Of a stretch of DNA of 64,000 nt, positions 8,557 to 17,779 are shown piece by piece (position 1 is the stretch's first letter; the number at the start of each line of letters is the position of its first letter). The DNA comes from Gammaproteobacteria bacterium. GTDB lineage: Bacteria > Pseudomonadota > Gammaproteobacteria > HK1. The DNA lies in contig WLWT01000001.1 in NCBI GenBank assembly GCA_012103455.1, positions 792,001-856,000 on the forward strand. The letters run 5' to 3'. Made by a program: the position numbers and the translations under genes. The notes beneath the pieces are model-generated. The model was not told the DNA's origin, did not search any database, and worked only from the letters and a program-made list of their open reading frames with translations.

Positions 8557-9408
8557 ATGGGTCCGGCAAGCCCGATGCCAGTGGCCACCGGCATCGGGCT
8601 GCGGGCGGAGCATTACCAGGCGGTACTGCGTGATCGTCCTCAGATCGGGTGGTTGGAAATTCATGCAGAGAATTACTTCGGTGACGGCGGTGCGCCGCTT
8701 CGCTACTTAGATGAGATCCGACCTCACTACCCGCTCAGCATTCACTGTGTAGGCACCTCACTTGGTTCCGTGGACGCGTTGAGCCGCGAGCATCTTTCCC
8801 ACCTAGCCGGGTTGATTAGACGTTACGAGCCTGAACTGGTCTCGGATCACCTCTGCTGGGGTTCAGTGGGGGGAATTTACTTCAACGATTTATTGCCGCT
8901 TCCGTACACCGAGGAAGCGCTGATCCACGTCAGCGCTCGGGTTGAGCAACTGCAAGAGTATCTGGGACGGCAGGTCCTGGTAGAGAACCTATCGAGCTAT
9001 CTGCAGTATCAGCACTCGACCATTGACGAATGGGATTTTCTGAACGAACTGACGCGCCGTAGCGGCTGCGACATACTGCTGGACGTCAACAACATCTACG
9101 TCAGCGCATGCAATCACGGCTTCGATGCGCGCGCATTTATCGACGCTATCAATGGCGAGCGGGTGGGGGAAGTTCATCTAGCTGGCCATGCCGTCAACCA
9201 TGTGGACGGTCACGATATTCTGATAGACGATCATGCCTCCAGGGTTTGTGACGCGGTCTGGGAGTTATTCGATTACACCATATCGCGCATGGGCCCCAAG
9301 CCTTGCTTGATCGAGTGGGACACGGATGTGCCGGAGTTGGAAGTGTTGGCCGAGGAGGCGGCTCGGGCGCAGCGGGTGTTAGAGGCTCAACATGCTCTCG
9401 TTGCGTGA
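8557..9408 (+). CDS. bufB: DUF692 / MNIO-family peptide-modifying enzyme
   Basis: Multinuclear non-heme iron oxidase family; homologues use a di- or tri-iron centre to modify cysteines of the precursor. About 283 residues from the ATG at 8557, which has GAGG five bases upstream. An in-frame ATG at 8497 would add 20 unconserved residues. Conserved metal-ligand regions: 'GLRAEHYQ', 'LEIHAENYF', 'LSIHCVGTSLGS', 'SDHLCW', 'LVENLSSY', 'DVNNIYVSACNHG', 'EVHLAGH' and 'CLIEWDTDVPEL'. A TIM-barrel fold is expected. It lies 103 bp after the precursor, and the next gene overlaps its end by 17 bp, indicating translational coupling with its DUF2063 partner. Confidence 0.88.
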   Translation: MGPASPMPVATGIGLRAEHYQAVLRDRPQIGWLEIHAENYFGDGGAPLRYLDEIRPHYPLSIHCVGTSLGSVDALSREHLSHLAGLIRRYEPELVSDHLCWGSVGGIYFNDLLPLPYTEEALIHVSARVEQLQEYLGRQVLVENLSSYLQYQHSTIDEWDFLNELTRRSGCDILLDVNNIYVSACNHGFDARAFIDAINGERVGEVHLAGHAVNHVDGHDILIDDHASRVCDAVWELFDYTISRMGPKPCLIEWDTDVPELEVLAEEAARAQRVLEAQHALVA

Positions 9409-10213
9409 ACTGCAATATCGGTTCGCCAATTCGTTGAGGGGCGATGAAACCGGCGCCATCGCCGCTTGCATCGCACCGGGGCCGCTATCGGCCACTCAAC
9501 GTATGCAGATTTACCGCAATAACTTCCGTATCAGTTTGCGGGGTGCATTGGCGGCGGTGTATCCCGTCGTTCACGCGCTGGTCGGGGAGGGGTTTTTTGC
9601 CTACTTGGCCCACGAGTTCACCGACCGCTACCCTTCGCGAAGTGGTAATCTACACAGCTTCGGCAGGGCGTTGCCCGATTTTCTGAGGTCGTTCGAAGCG
9701 GCGGCCTCGTTGCCTTATCTGCCGGATGTAGCGGCGATTGAATGGGCCTGGCATCGGGCGTTTCACGCCGCCGAATGCCCCCCGCTCGATTGGGCTGCCC
9801 TGGCGGCGGTGCCCGCCGAGGAACATGCGGCGCTCAGATTCGGTCTGCACCCAAGCGTCTCATCGTTCTCATCGCCCTATCCGGCCGCGGCCATTTGGGA
9901 GGCGCATCAAAGTGATACGGTAGAACCGGTGGATGTGGCGGGCGGCGGGTGCGTTGGCATCGTGCAGCGCCCGGCGGATGAAGTACAAGTGGTGCTCCTG
10001 ACGGGTGGGCAATTCGCGTTGTTGAGCGCGTTGCAGTGCGGTGACGGCTTCGGCGAAGCCTGCGAGAAGACGGCAAAAGCGTATCCGGATGATGACATTG
10101 CCAGTGCTTTTCGCCAGCTTGCAAGGCTCGGCTCACTGGTTTCGTTTACGGTTCCATCTGGCACTGTTTCATCCGCGGCCGACCGCCAGTCGGTTGACCG
10201 CCAGCGGGTTTAA
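9392..10213 (+). CDS. bufC: DUF2063 partner protein of the MNIO enzyme
   Basis: 273 residues. The N-terminal ~95 residues are the DUF2063 domain: 'LRELQYRFANSL', 'RMQIYRNNFRISLRGALAAVYPVVHALVGEGFF', 'PSRSGNLHSFG'. The C-terminal half carries a RiPP-recognition-like fold in known homologues. These partners deliver the precursor peptide to the DUF692 enzyme, and the 17-bp overlap with that gene supports the pairing. Just before the stop the coding sequence contains a 15-bp near-perfect duplication (10181-10195 and 10196-10210), so the last ten residues are a stutter (DRQSV DRQRV) and probably not conserved. Confidence 0.85.
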   Translation: MLSLRELQYRFANSLRGDETGAIAACIAPGPLSATQRMQIYRNNFRISLRGALAAVYPVVHALVGEGFFAYLAHEFTDRYPSRSGNLHSFGRALPDFLRSFEAAASLPYLPDVAAIEWAWHRAFHAAECPPLDWAALAAVPAEEHAALRFGLHPSVSSFSSPYPAAAIWEAHQSDTVEPVDVAGGGCVGIVQRPADEVQVVLLTGGQFALLSALQCGDGFGEACEKTAKAYPDDDIASAFRQLARLGSLVSFTVPSGTVSSAADRQSVDRQRV

Positions 10214-10250
10214 CTACAATAACTCAAGCTACCTATGGAGGAGACCATCT

Positions 10251-10736
10251 ATGTCCGCCGTTTCCACCGATTCCAAAGCCGGAGGACCACGCGCACAGCG
10301 GCTGATAGCCTGGGGTATTGCCGAAGGCCTGCCTGGTATTACCGCGCTAATTCTTCGCATCTACATCGGCTATTGGGTGTTCTTTCGCTCCGGTCTGACC
10401 AAGATTCAGAGCTGGGACTCCACTTTGATGTTGTTCGAATACGAGTATGCAGTACCGGTGCTCTCGCCGAAGTTGGCCGCCTATGCAGGGACCGCGGCGG
10501 AATTGGTGTTGCCGGTCCTGCTGATCTTGGGACTAGGGGGCCGTTGCGCGGCCTTCGCTCTGTTTGTCTTCAATATCGTGGCGGTGCTCTCATATCCCGC
10601 TCTGGCCGGGAAAATCGGCGAGTTGTGGCACGTCGCCTGGGGCGCCGGTCTCGCCATTTTGGTGATGTACGGTCCCGGCGTTGCGTCCGTTGATCATTTC
10701 ATCGTCAGGTGGCTGAACAACAACAAAGCCTGGTGA
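10251..10736 (+). CDS. DoxX-family membrane protein of the bufferin operon
   Basis: 161 residues with four hydrophobic segments. The DoxX features are 'LILRIYIGYWVFFRSGLTKIQSWDSTLMLF' followed by 'YAGTAAELVLPVLLILGLGGRCAAFALFVFNIVAVLSYP'. The start at 10251 follows a strong GGAGGAGA ribosome site. DoxX-type proteins are regular fourth members of bufferin operons and are thought to do membrane redox work, though their exact role is unclear. The gene is 37 bp after bufC and in the same direction; lptD follows in the same direction but is a separate unit by function. Confidence 0.85.
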   Translation: MSAVSTDSKAGGPRAQRLIAWGIAEGLPGITALILRIYIGYWVFFRSGLTKIQSWDSTLMLFEYEYAVPVLSPKLAAYAGTAAELVLPVLLILGLGGRCAAFALFVFNIVAVLSYPALAGKIGELWHVAWGAGLAILVMYGPGVASVDHFIVRWLNNNKAW

Positions 10737-10779
10737 TGCAGGCAGGTTGCAGTGACACACGTCGATTAAACCGGCGTCG

Positions 10780-13095
10780 ATGGCGATGATTTGGGACGGT
10801 GTGCTTCGCGCACCGCTCACGCTCTGTTATGCTTCAGAGCGTTACGATAAAAGAACGGGCTTGGATACCTTGCACCCGTCGAAAAAAATTAAGCGCAGAC
10901 AATCCCTTACCCATATCTTGGCCGTGGGCGCGTTGCTATTCGCTGTGGCGCCTATCTCTTGGACGGCAGATTTTGCTATGTGCGGTCCTGGGTTTTACAT
11001 CCCGCCGAAGCCCGATTTCGAGGGCGAGCCGAGTTCGGATCGGGTAGAGATTTCAGCCGATGAAGCGGAACTCAGCGAAGAGGGTGTCTCGCTACTGAGC
11101 GGTAATGTGCAGTACAGCAGTGGCGATCGGCGCCTGGTTGCCGAATCTTTGCGCTACGACAAACCCAACGGCCATGTGTTGGCTAGCGGCAGCGTACGTG
11201 TTTGGGATGAAGGGCTGTTTCTCTACGGCGAACAGGCGAACATCACCCTGGCGACCGACGAGGCGAAAGTCGAGAACGCCGATTTCATCTTGCAGGATCG
11301 GCACGGCAGAGGCAGCGCTCAGCATTTAACTTTGGCCGGCTCGCAGTTCGTAAAAGTAGAGGACGCGTTTTACACCACTTGTAATCCCCGTGAGGAGGAT
11401 TGGATACTCAAAGCGAAGCACATCGAACTCGATCAGGTCGCCGATATAGGGTACGCGCACGACGTCAAGGTCCTCTTCTTCGATACACCTATTTTCTATA
11501 CGCCATTTATGACTTTCCCGCTGTCGAATAGGCGTAAAAGCGGTTTCTTGACCCCCAGTGCCAAGGTGAGTGGAAAAACGGGTTTTGAAGTCACTGTACC
11601 CTACTACTTCAATATCGCTCCCAATTTGGATGCGACCTTGTCCCCCCGTGGTATGACCGAACGCGGCCTTATGATAGGCGGAGAACTGCGCTATCTCACC
11701 ACCGTGGGCAGTGGCGAATTGAGTGCCGAATACCTGGCCGATGATCTCGAAACGGACCAGCAGCGAGGGCTATTCGTCTATCGCCACCGCGGTGAATTCT
11801 CGCCCGGTTGGAGTACCGATATCGACTACAACATCGTCTCGGATAGAGAGTACTTCGAAGATTTTGGCAACACGTTGTCCGTTGCCAGTACGCGGCATCT
11901 GAATCAGCGGGCTGATATCCGCTATGCGGCGGGGCGTTGGTCGGTGCTCGGGCGGGTGCAGAACTATCAAACAGTGGATCGCACTATCGCTGCTGTTGAC
12001 CGGCCGTACAAACGTTTGCCACAGGTGCTGTTCGAATACGCTTCACCTGTGCGTAACCGTGTATTCACCTATGGCACGTATGCAGAAGCGGTTCATTTCG
12101 ACCGGCGCAGCAGCGTAACAGGTATACGTCTGGACGTGGAGCCGTATCTCAGCTATCCGGTCCGTACCGCGGGCGCGTTCTTCATTCCTACGGCCAAGCT
12201 ACGTTATACCCACTACTCCCTGGATGATGCGGCACCTGGTGTCAGTAGCGATCAAAACCGCTTTATCCCTAGTTTCAGCATAGATTCGGGACTTTTGTTC
12301 GAGCGCAACGCCGATCTCTTTGGCGATCAATACGTGCAGACCCTAGAGCCACGTGTGTATTACTTGTACAAGGCGTTCAGTGATCAATCATCGTTACCCG
12401 TATTCGACACCGCCGAGAACACCTTTAGCTTCGTGCAGCTTTTCCGTGACGATAGGTTTAGCGGCGGCGATCGGGTCGCCGATCTCCATCAAGTGAGTTT
12501 GGCCCTGACCACGCGCTTATTGAATCCCGACGACGGTACTGAATTGGCCCGGGCGAGTATCGGCCAGATCCGACATCTGCGTGATCGCCGGGTCAACCTG
12601 CCGGATCAACCAATCCAACAGGACGACTCCTCGAATATAGTGGGTGAGGTGAGCGCGAAACTATTGAGGCCGTGGACCGTCAACACAGGTATCCAATGGA
12701 ATCCCCATGAGGGCCGCACTGATCGAGGCATCTTCGGTGTGCGCTACAAACCGGATCCGGACACTGTAGTCAACGCCTCTTACCGGTTTGTACGCGATGC
12801 GGTAGAGACGTCCGACGTCTCGTTTAGGTATCCGCTACGTGAAAACATCGGCTTGGTAAGCCGCTGGAGTTATGCACTGGCCGACGAACGCACGCTCGAG
12901 GCGGTGGGCGGTCTTGAGTACGAGGGTTGCTGCTGGGCGGTAAGAGCAGTGGCGCGGCGTTTTCTTAGCAACACCGCCGGCGATTACAGCAACTCAGTGT
13001 TTTTGCAACTTGAACTGAAGGGGCTTGCCGGGCTCGGCCATAACGCCGAGGAGTTCTTGCAGCGAAGCATTCCTGGGTACCAGAACACATTCTGA
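10780..13095 (+). CDS. lptD: LPS-assembly outer-membrane protein LptD
   Basis: About 771 residues. It forms the outer-membrane plug-and-barrel with LptE that inserts lipopolysaccharide in the outer leaflet. The order is signal peptide (HILAVGALLFAVAPISWTA), an N-terminal OstA/LptA-like jellyroll domain ('ISADEAELSEEGVSLLSGNV'), then a long beta-barrel with aromatic-ended strands. The cysteine pattern is canonical: one Cys right after the signal (FAMCGP), one at the end of the jellyroll (TTCNP) and a late pair (GCCWA), used for inter-domain disulfides. The start is uncertain: the ATG at 10780 gives a long N-tail, and a TTG at 10861 would put the signal peptide closer to the start. It overlaps surA in TGATG. 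Confidence 0.92.
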   Translation: MAMIWDGVLRAPLTLCYASERYDKRTGLDTLHPSKKIKRRQSLTHILAVGALLFAVAPISWTADFAMCGPGFYIPPKPDFEGEPSSDRVEISADEAELSEEGVSLLSGNVQYSSGDRRLVAESLRYDKPNGHVLASGSVRVWDEGLFLYGEQANITLATDEAKVENADFILQDRHGRGSAQHLTLAGSQFVKVEDAFYTTCNPREEDWILKAKHIELDQVADIGYAHDVKVLFFDTPIFYTPFMTFPLSNRRKSGFLTPSAKVSGKTGFEVTVPYYFNIAPNLDATLSPRGMTERGLMIGGELRYLTTVGSGELSAEYLADDLETDQQRGLFVYRHRGEFSPGWSTDIDYNIVSDREYFEDFGNTLSVASTRHLNQRADIRYAAGRWSVLGRVQNYQTVDRTIAAVDRPYKRLPQVLFEYASPVRNRVFTYGTYAEAVHFDRRSSVTGIRLDVEPYLSYPVRTAGAFFIPTAKLRYTHYSLDDAAPGVSSDQNRFIPSFSIDSGLLFERNADLFGDQYVQTLEPRVYYLYKAFSDQSSLPVFDTAENTFSFVQLFRDDRFSGGDRVADLHQVSLALTTRLLNPDDGTELARASIGQIRHLRDRRVNLPDQPIQQDDSSNIVGEVSAKLLRPWTVNTGIQWNPHEGRTDRGIFGVRYKPDPDTVVNASYRFVRDAVETSDVSFRYPLRENIGLVSRWSYALADERTLEAVGGLEYEGCCWAVRAVARRFLSNTAGDYSNSVFLQLELKGLAGLGHNAEEFLQRSIPGYQNTF

Positions 13096-14402
13096 TGGCT
13101 ATATCGCACGCTACGCGGCGGTTATCGATCCCGTTAGCCGCCTTCTCCGGTTTGGTCTGGCTCAGCACGATCGGCACGGCTCTGGCGCAAAAAGAGCCGC
13201 TCGATCGTATCGTCGCCGTGGTCAACGATGGCGTTATTCTGGAAAGCGAACTGAACCAGGAAATCCGCTCGGCGCGGGCGTCGGTGCGCGGTAACCCCAG
13301 CGACGAGGTATTGGCCCGGCAGGTGTTGGAGCAGTTGATCATGATGAGCCTCCAGGCTCAGATAGCCGAGCGCTCCGGGCTTAGGGTAAGTGAAGCGCGG
13401 GTAAACGCCGCCCTTGAAGAGATGGCCAATGCCAACAACGTCGGCTTGGCTGAGTTCAGGGACTTGCTTGAACTCGAAGGGTATGACTTCGAATTGTTCA
13501 GAGATCGCGTGCGCGCCCAGATTCTGGTCGGGCTGCTGCATCAGCGTCAAGTAAGTAAAGTAACCGTATCCGAGCATGAAATCCGGGCTCATCTGGCCAA
13601 TGAGGAATCGGCGCAAAGAATCGATCCGGAAGTTCTGGTGGCGCAGATACTGGTGGCGTTACCCGATGGTGCGAGCCCTGAGGAGATAGCCGAGGGCCGC
13701 GAAGAGGCGGATGCCATTGTCGCGTGGTTGGATACGGGCGAAGATTTCGCCTATTTGGCGATCAGTGAATCCGATGGGCGCAATGCTCTGCAAGGGGGTG
13801 AAATCGGTTGGCGCAAACCCAGCGACCTGCCCGCGGCGTTCGCCGATGCTCTGCGAGGGTTGAACGAAGGCGAGTATTCGCGGCCAGTGCGTACGGCGAG
13901 CGGCTTTCACATTATCAAGATCCTGCGTACGCGCGGAGCGCAATCGCACGTCGTCCGCCAAACTCGTGCCCGTCACATTCTCCTAAAACCGGGAGAGTTG
14001 GTGACGGAGGCGGAGGTGGTCGCCCGCCTTGAGGGGCTACATAAGCGCATCGTCAATGGCGACGATTTCGGTGCCTTGGCCCGTGCCCATTCCGATGATC
14101 GCGGCTCTGCGCTACGCGACGGCGATCTAGGGTGGTTGAACCCAGGTGTTACCGTGCCCGAATTCGAACGCGAGATGGACGCGCTGGAGTCGGGTGAGGT
14201 CAGTGAGCCGTTCCGTACCCAGTTCGGATGGCACGTCGTACAAGTGCTCGAGCGGCGTGATCATGACGGTACCGAGGAAGTGCGCCGGGTGCGAGCGGAG
14301 GCGGCTATTCGGCGGCGCAAGAGTGACGAAGAGCTGCAAACATGGATGAGTCAGCAGCGTGATCAAGCCTACGTGGATCTGCGGTTGGAGGAATACCGGT
14401 AG
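13095..14402 (+). CDS. surA: Periplasmic chaperone / peptidyl-prolyl isomerase SurA
   Basis: 435 residues. A signal peptide (SIPLAAFSGLVWLSTIGTALA) is followed by 'PLDRIVAVVNDGVILESEL', the typical SurA N-domain, then two parvulin (PpiC) domains at about residues 175-280 and 290-390, each with 'GGEIGW' or 'DGDLGW' and 'FHIIKIL' or 'WHVVQVL' motifs. SurA escorts unfolded outer-membrane proteins, LptD among them, so its place immediately after lptD (one-base overlap, TGATG) fits both operon history and function. pdxA starts on the last base of its stop codon. Confidence 0.95.
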   Translation: MAISHATRRLSIPLAAFSGLVWLSTIGTALAQKEPLDRIVAVVNDGVILESELNQEIRSARASVRGNPSDEVLARQVLEQLIMMSLQAQIAERSGLRVSEARVNAALEEMANANNVGLAEFRDLLELEGYDFELFRDRVRAQILVGLLHQRQVSKVTVSEHEIRAHLANEESAQRIDPEVLVAQILVALPDGASPEEIAEGREEADAIVAWLDTGEDFAYLAISESDGRNALQGGEIGWRKPSDLPAAFADALRGLNEGEYSRPVRTASGFHIIKILRTRGAQSHVVRQTRARHILLKPGELVTEAEVVARLEGLHKRIVNGDDFGALARAHSDDRGSALRDGDLGWLNPGVTVPEFEREMDALESGEVSEPFRTQFGWHVVQVLERRDHDGTEEVRRVRAEAAIRRRKSDEELQTWMSQQRDQAYVDLRLEEYR

Positions 14403-15493
14403 TGCCGGTAGTCGGCGTCGGCGGATTGCCAGCTAGCCGGCTGCCGCTGCACCCATTGTCATCGCCCGATGGGCGGGTTGTGCTTGCATTAACGCCGGGG
14501 GAACCGGCAGGTATAGGCCCGGACATCGTTCTGTTAGCCGGTACGGCACTCACAAAACATGTACGTTTGGTACTGGTGGGCGATGTAGACATGCTGTTCG
14601 GTAGGGCAGCGCAGTTAGGTTTGTCCATACGCTTGTCTCCTTTCAGTGGGCGTGGCGAGGCACCGCCGGTCGGAACACTGGAATATATCCAGGTGCCATG
14701 CCGGCATCCGGTAGTGGCCGGGGAATTGAATTCGGCGAATGCGCACTACGTACTCTCCACTTTGGATGAGGCAGTGTCGCGGGTGGCGAAGGGGCAACTG
14801 GACGCCTTGGTGACCGCACCGGTGCACAAGGGCGTCATCAACGATGCGGGTTTTAGCTTCACCGGCCATACCGAGTATTTAGCGGCGCGGACCGGGGGAA
14901 CGCCGGTGATGATGTTGGCGGTACCTGGCTTGAGGGTAGCGCTCGCCACTACTCATATCCCTTTGAGCGCGGTCACTCAGGTGTTGAACGAATCCCTGCT
15001 CACCCGGATCATCCGCATACTCGATGCTGATCTCAGGGCCAAATTTGCTATTGAGCGTCCAAGGATTTTGGCCTGCGGTGTCAATCCCCATGCCGGAGAA
15101 CAAGGTCATATTGGCCGTGAGGAGGTGGATTGGCTAGATCGGACATTGCAGCGGTTGCGTGCTGAAGGCCTGTGCGTGGATGGACCTAAGCCGGCGGATA
15201 CCGCTTTCGTGCCGGAAGTCAGGGCCAATGCGGATGTCCTATTGGCCATGTACCACGATCAAGGCTTGCCCGCCCTCAAAGCACTCGGTTTTGGTCAAGC
15301 CGTCAACGTCACCTTGGGTCTCCCGATTCTGCGTACATCGGTTGATCATGGCACCGCGCTAGCGCTGGCGGGAACCGGACATGTTGACGTCGGCAGTCTA
15401 GCGGCCGCAGTGGGTTTGGCCGCCGAGTTAGTGTTGCTTCGGCATAAGCCAATGGCTGTGGGTGGGGGGCAGGTCCTTGGCCGTGATGCATAG
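14402..15493 (+). CDS. pdxA: 4-hydroxythreonine-4-phosphate dehydrogenase
   Basis: 363 residues from a GTG at 14402 that overlaps the surA stop by one base. PdxA oxidises 4-phosphohydroxy-L-threonine in pyridoxal-phosphate synthesis. Motifs: 'LTPGEPAGIGPDI', 'TAPVHKGVINDAG', 'FTGHTEYLA', 'NPHAGEQGHIG', 'MYHDQGLPALK', 'TSVDHGTALALAGTG'. The histidines in the HTE, PHAGEQGH and YHDQG segments are the metal-binding set of the family. About 25 residues precede the first conserved strand (VVLALTPGEPAG), so a later start is possible, but no better ribosome site is evident. rsmA begins inside its last codons. Confidence 0.94.
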   Translation: MPVVGVGGLPASRLPLHPLSSPDGRVVLALTPGEPAGIGPDIVLLAGTALTKHVRLVLVGDVDMLFGRAAQLGLSIRLSPFSGRGEAPPVGTLEYIQVPCRHPVVAGELNSANAHYVLSTLDEAVSRVAKGQLDALVTAPVHKGVINDAGFSFTGHTEYLAARTGGTPVMMLAVPGLRVALATTHIPLSAVTQVLNESLLTRIIRILDADLRAKFAIERPRILACGVNPHAGEQGHIGREEVDWLDRTLQRLRAEGLCVDGPKPADTAFVPEVRANADVLLAMYHDQGLPALKALGFGQAVNVTLGLPILRTSVDHGTALALAGTGHVDVGSLAAAVGLAAELVLLRHKPMAVGGGQVLGRDA

Positions 15494-16286
15494 TCCACGC
15501 AAACGCTTTGGCCAACATTTTCTGCACGATCCGAAAGTGATTCAACGCATCATTCACGCCGTGGCGCCGCGGCCTGAAGATGAGTTGCTGGAAATTGGGC
15601 CGGGCACTGGTGTTTTGACGGAGCCTTTGTTGGGCGCCACAGGCCGGTTGACTGCCATCGAGGTCGATCGTGACCTGGCCGGGCACCTGGAGCACAGGTT
15701 CGCGGCTAGCGGGTTACATCTTCTGCGCGGCGATATACTCGATTTCGATTTCATGCGCTCCCCTTGCGAACGTCCCTGGCGGGTCGTGGGTAATCTGCCG
15801 TACAACCTCTCCACACCACTTATCTTTCGCTTGTTGGCGGCCGGTAGTGCTCTTGAAGATATCCACATCATGTTACAGCGGGAAGTCGCTGAGAGAATGG
15901 CGGCGGGCCCGCATCAGCGCCAATACGGCCGCCTCAGTGTGATGGTGGGGTTGTCGGCGGTTGTGGAGATATTGTTCCATGTCGGACCGGGTGCCTTCAG
16001 GCCGCCGCCTAAGGTGGAATCGTCCGTTGTTCGGCTTCGTCCTCGCCCCCAGCCTAGTGCCCCCATCCCGTCGCTAGCCCAGTTTTCAGCGACGGTACGG
16101 ATCGCATTTGCACAGCGCCGCAAAACGCTTCGCAAAATATTCTCCGGTCGCCTTCGGGAAGATGATTTTGCCCGCTGCGGTATCGCGCCACAGAGCCGCC
16201 CGGAAAACCTTTCGGTTGCCGATTTTGCCTGCTTATCCCGCTGTTTGAGTGGCACTGCCGTAGTTACTCACAATGCCTGTGGATAA
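15486..16286 (+). CDS. rsmA: 16S rRNA dimethyladenosine transferase RsmA (KsgA)
   Basis: 266 residues from the ATG at 15486 (an earlier GTG at 15462 would add eight residues). The enzyme dimethylates the two adjacent adenines in the 3'-terminal helix of 16S rRNA. Family motifs: 'RKRFGQHFLHD' at the N-terminus, SAM-binding 'LEIGPGTGVLTEPLL', catalytic 'GNLPYNLSTPLIF', and the C-terminal helical domain 'FAQRRKTLRKIFSG'. It overlaps the end of pdxA by 8 bp and is the last gene of the lptD-surA-pdxA-rsmA order. A TGTGGATAA (DnaA-box-like 9-mer) spans its stop codon, most likely by chance. Confidence 0.95.
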   Translation: MHSPRKRFGQHFLHDPKVIQRIIHAVAPRPEDELLEIGPGTGVLTEPLLGATGRLTAIEVDRDLAGHLEHRFAASGLHLLRGDILDFDFMRSPCERPWRVVGNLPYNLSTPLIFRLLAAGSALEDIHIMLQREVAERMAAGPHQRQYGRLSVMVGLSAVVEILFHVGPGAFRPPPKVESSVVRLRPRPQPSAPIPSLAQFSATVRIAFAQRRKTLRKIFSGRLREDDFARCGIAPQSRPENLSVADFACLSRCLSGTAVVTHNACG

Positions 16287-16599
16287 CATTGTGGGTAATG
16301 TGGGGCAAAGGTTGCCCAGCCCGCGAAGCTACTGGCCTTATGACAGATTGGTTAGTTATTGACCGGTTTACCCAACTTGTAATAAATCAATAACTTACGG
16401 GTGGCTGGTAAAATCGGGCAATATGGCGCCGAGGTCTTGACAATCGCGGAGCATGCTTTCTAGCCCTTGTGAATAAGCGTCTACGTCAAGTTGAACTTTG
16501 GCGTGTAAGATGTTGGTGGAAAAGGCTTTTGGGGGGCATATCAGGTGCCGGTGTTAAACTTGGGGAATGGCCTGTAATCCACCTTGCAAAATGAAGCCT
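16287..16599. other. Gene-free stretch downstream of rsmA
   Basis: About 313 bases with locally AT-rich sequence around 16340-16400. I see no supported gene, terminator or RNA here. It borders a zone of gene remnants. Confidence 0.4.
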
Positions 16600-16746
16600 T
16601 TAAAGCCTCAACTCTTCGAAATCGGTTTTCGACAAGCGCATCAGCAGGCCATCGGCTTTGGCCACGATACTAGCGTTGTGTTTATCCTCTGACAGCAACG
16701 CCTCCTCACCGAACGCATCGCCGTCCTCGCCCTGTTTGATCACGAC
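16600..16746 (-). pseudogene. C-terminal fragment of a cyclic-nucleotide-binding-domain protein
   Basis: On the minus strand the codons ending at the stop 16600-16602 read VIKQGEDGDAFGEEALLSE, then DKHNASIVAKADGLLMRLSK, then TDFEELRL. This is the 'FGEEALLS...ASIVAxxDGxLxxLSKxDFEEL' hallmark of Crp/cNMP-binding domains. Only about 48 residues remain and there is no start codon; upstream the sequence switches to an IS110-like transposase remnant, so the gene was probably cut by that insertion. Its identity beyond the domain cannot be told. Confidence 0.6.
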
Positions 16747-16991
16747 CGGTCAACCACGCCCGCGGCACACGCCTTGCTAAGGCGCGTCCACCACTGATGC
16801 GGGTGCCTGGGGCTAGACCGAGCCAGGCGCAAAGAATGCGTGCTGAGGGGAATCGAGACAGATCCGAGCCGATTTCTGCGGCGATGACCAAAGCGGTTTC
16901 GGCCCCGATGGCGGGATAGCGGCAAGGTCAGCGCCGAGCACCTGTTTGAGCATGCTGTTATCGATCTCTCAACGAGCTTGTTCGCTGTGAT
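16745..16991 (-). pseudogene. IS110-family transposase remnant (frameshifted)
   Basis: Minus-strand translation gives 'SMLKQVLGADLAAIP' and, after a one-base loss in the middle of the expected 'PGIGAET', continues in another frame as 'IGAETALVIAAEIGSDLSRFPSARILCAWLGLAPGTRISGG'. That is the transposase_20 (IS116/IS110/IS902) C-terminal signature. The reading frame is broken, the N-terminal DEDD domain is missing and no element ends can be seen. It joins directly to the cyclic-nucleotide-domain fragment. Confidence 0.65.
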
Positions 16992-17140
16992 CATAGGTGC
17001 ACTGTCCGAAACTGCGAGAGAAGGGCGCGGGTGTGGCCTATTTTATTGCGCGGCTGAATGCATGGATAAGTGCTGGTGTTATCTGTCCTTCCTCATACCT
17101 TGGCTGCGCAGATGTCAGTCAAATAAGCACACCCCGCGCG

Positions 17141-17548
<408 letters not shown>

Positions 17549-17652
17549 CTAAATAGGTCTACGCCGATACGGTGTTTGGCTCTTCGTTGGTGCAAAGCGC
17601 GAGATGTTGCACAAGTTCGGTGCGCCTTCCCGTGAATATAAGTGAGGTCCCC

Positions 17653-17698
17653 CAGTCAATAGACCCCGCAGTCAATAGACCCCGCAGTCAATAAACCC
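17653..17698. repeat. 16-bp tandem repeat, about three copies
   Basis: CAGTCAATAGACCCCG at 17653-17668 and 17669-17684, then CAGTCAATAAACCC at 17685-17698. It lies between the divergent P-II and ubiK genes. One of several similar short tandem arrays at gene borders in this window. Confidence 0.85.
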
Positions 17699-17779
17699 TT
17701 AACCGCCAGGGTTTTATTGGTGGCCGTCAATCCCCATATTGCACACACGATAGTCGCCGGTGGTACAGGAGAGATTTGC

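Noticed and set aside
16278..16286. TGTGGATAA, a perfect DnaA-box 9-mer at the end of rsmA
   Set aside because: A single box overlapping a stop codon, with no cluster of boxes, no AT-rich unwinding element and no dnaA/dnaN nearby; not evidence for an origin.
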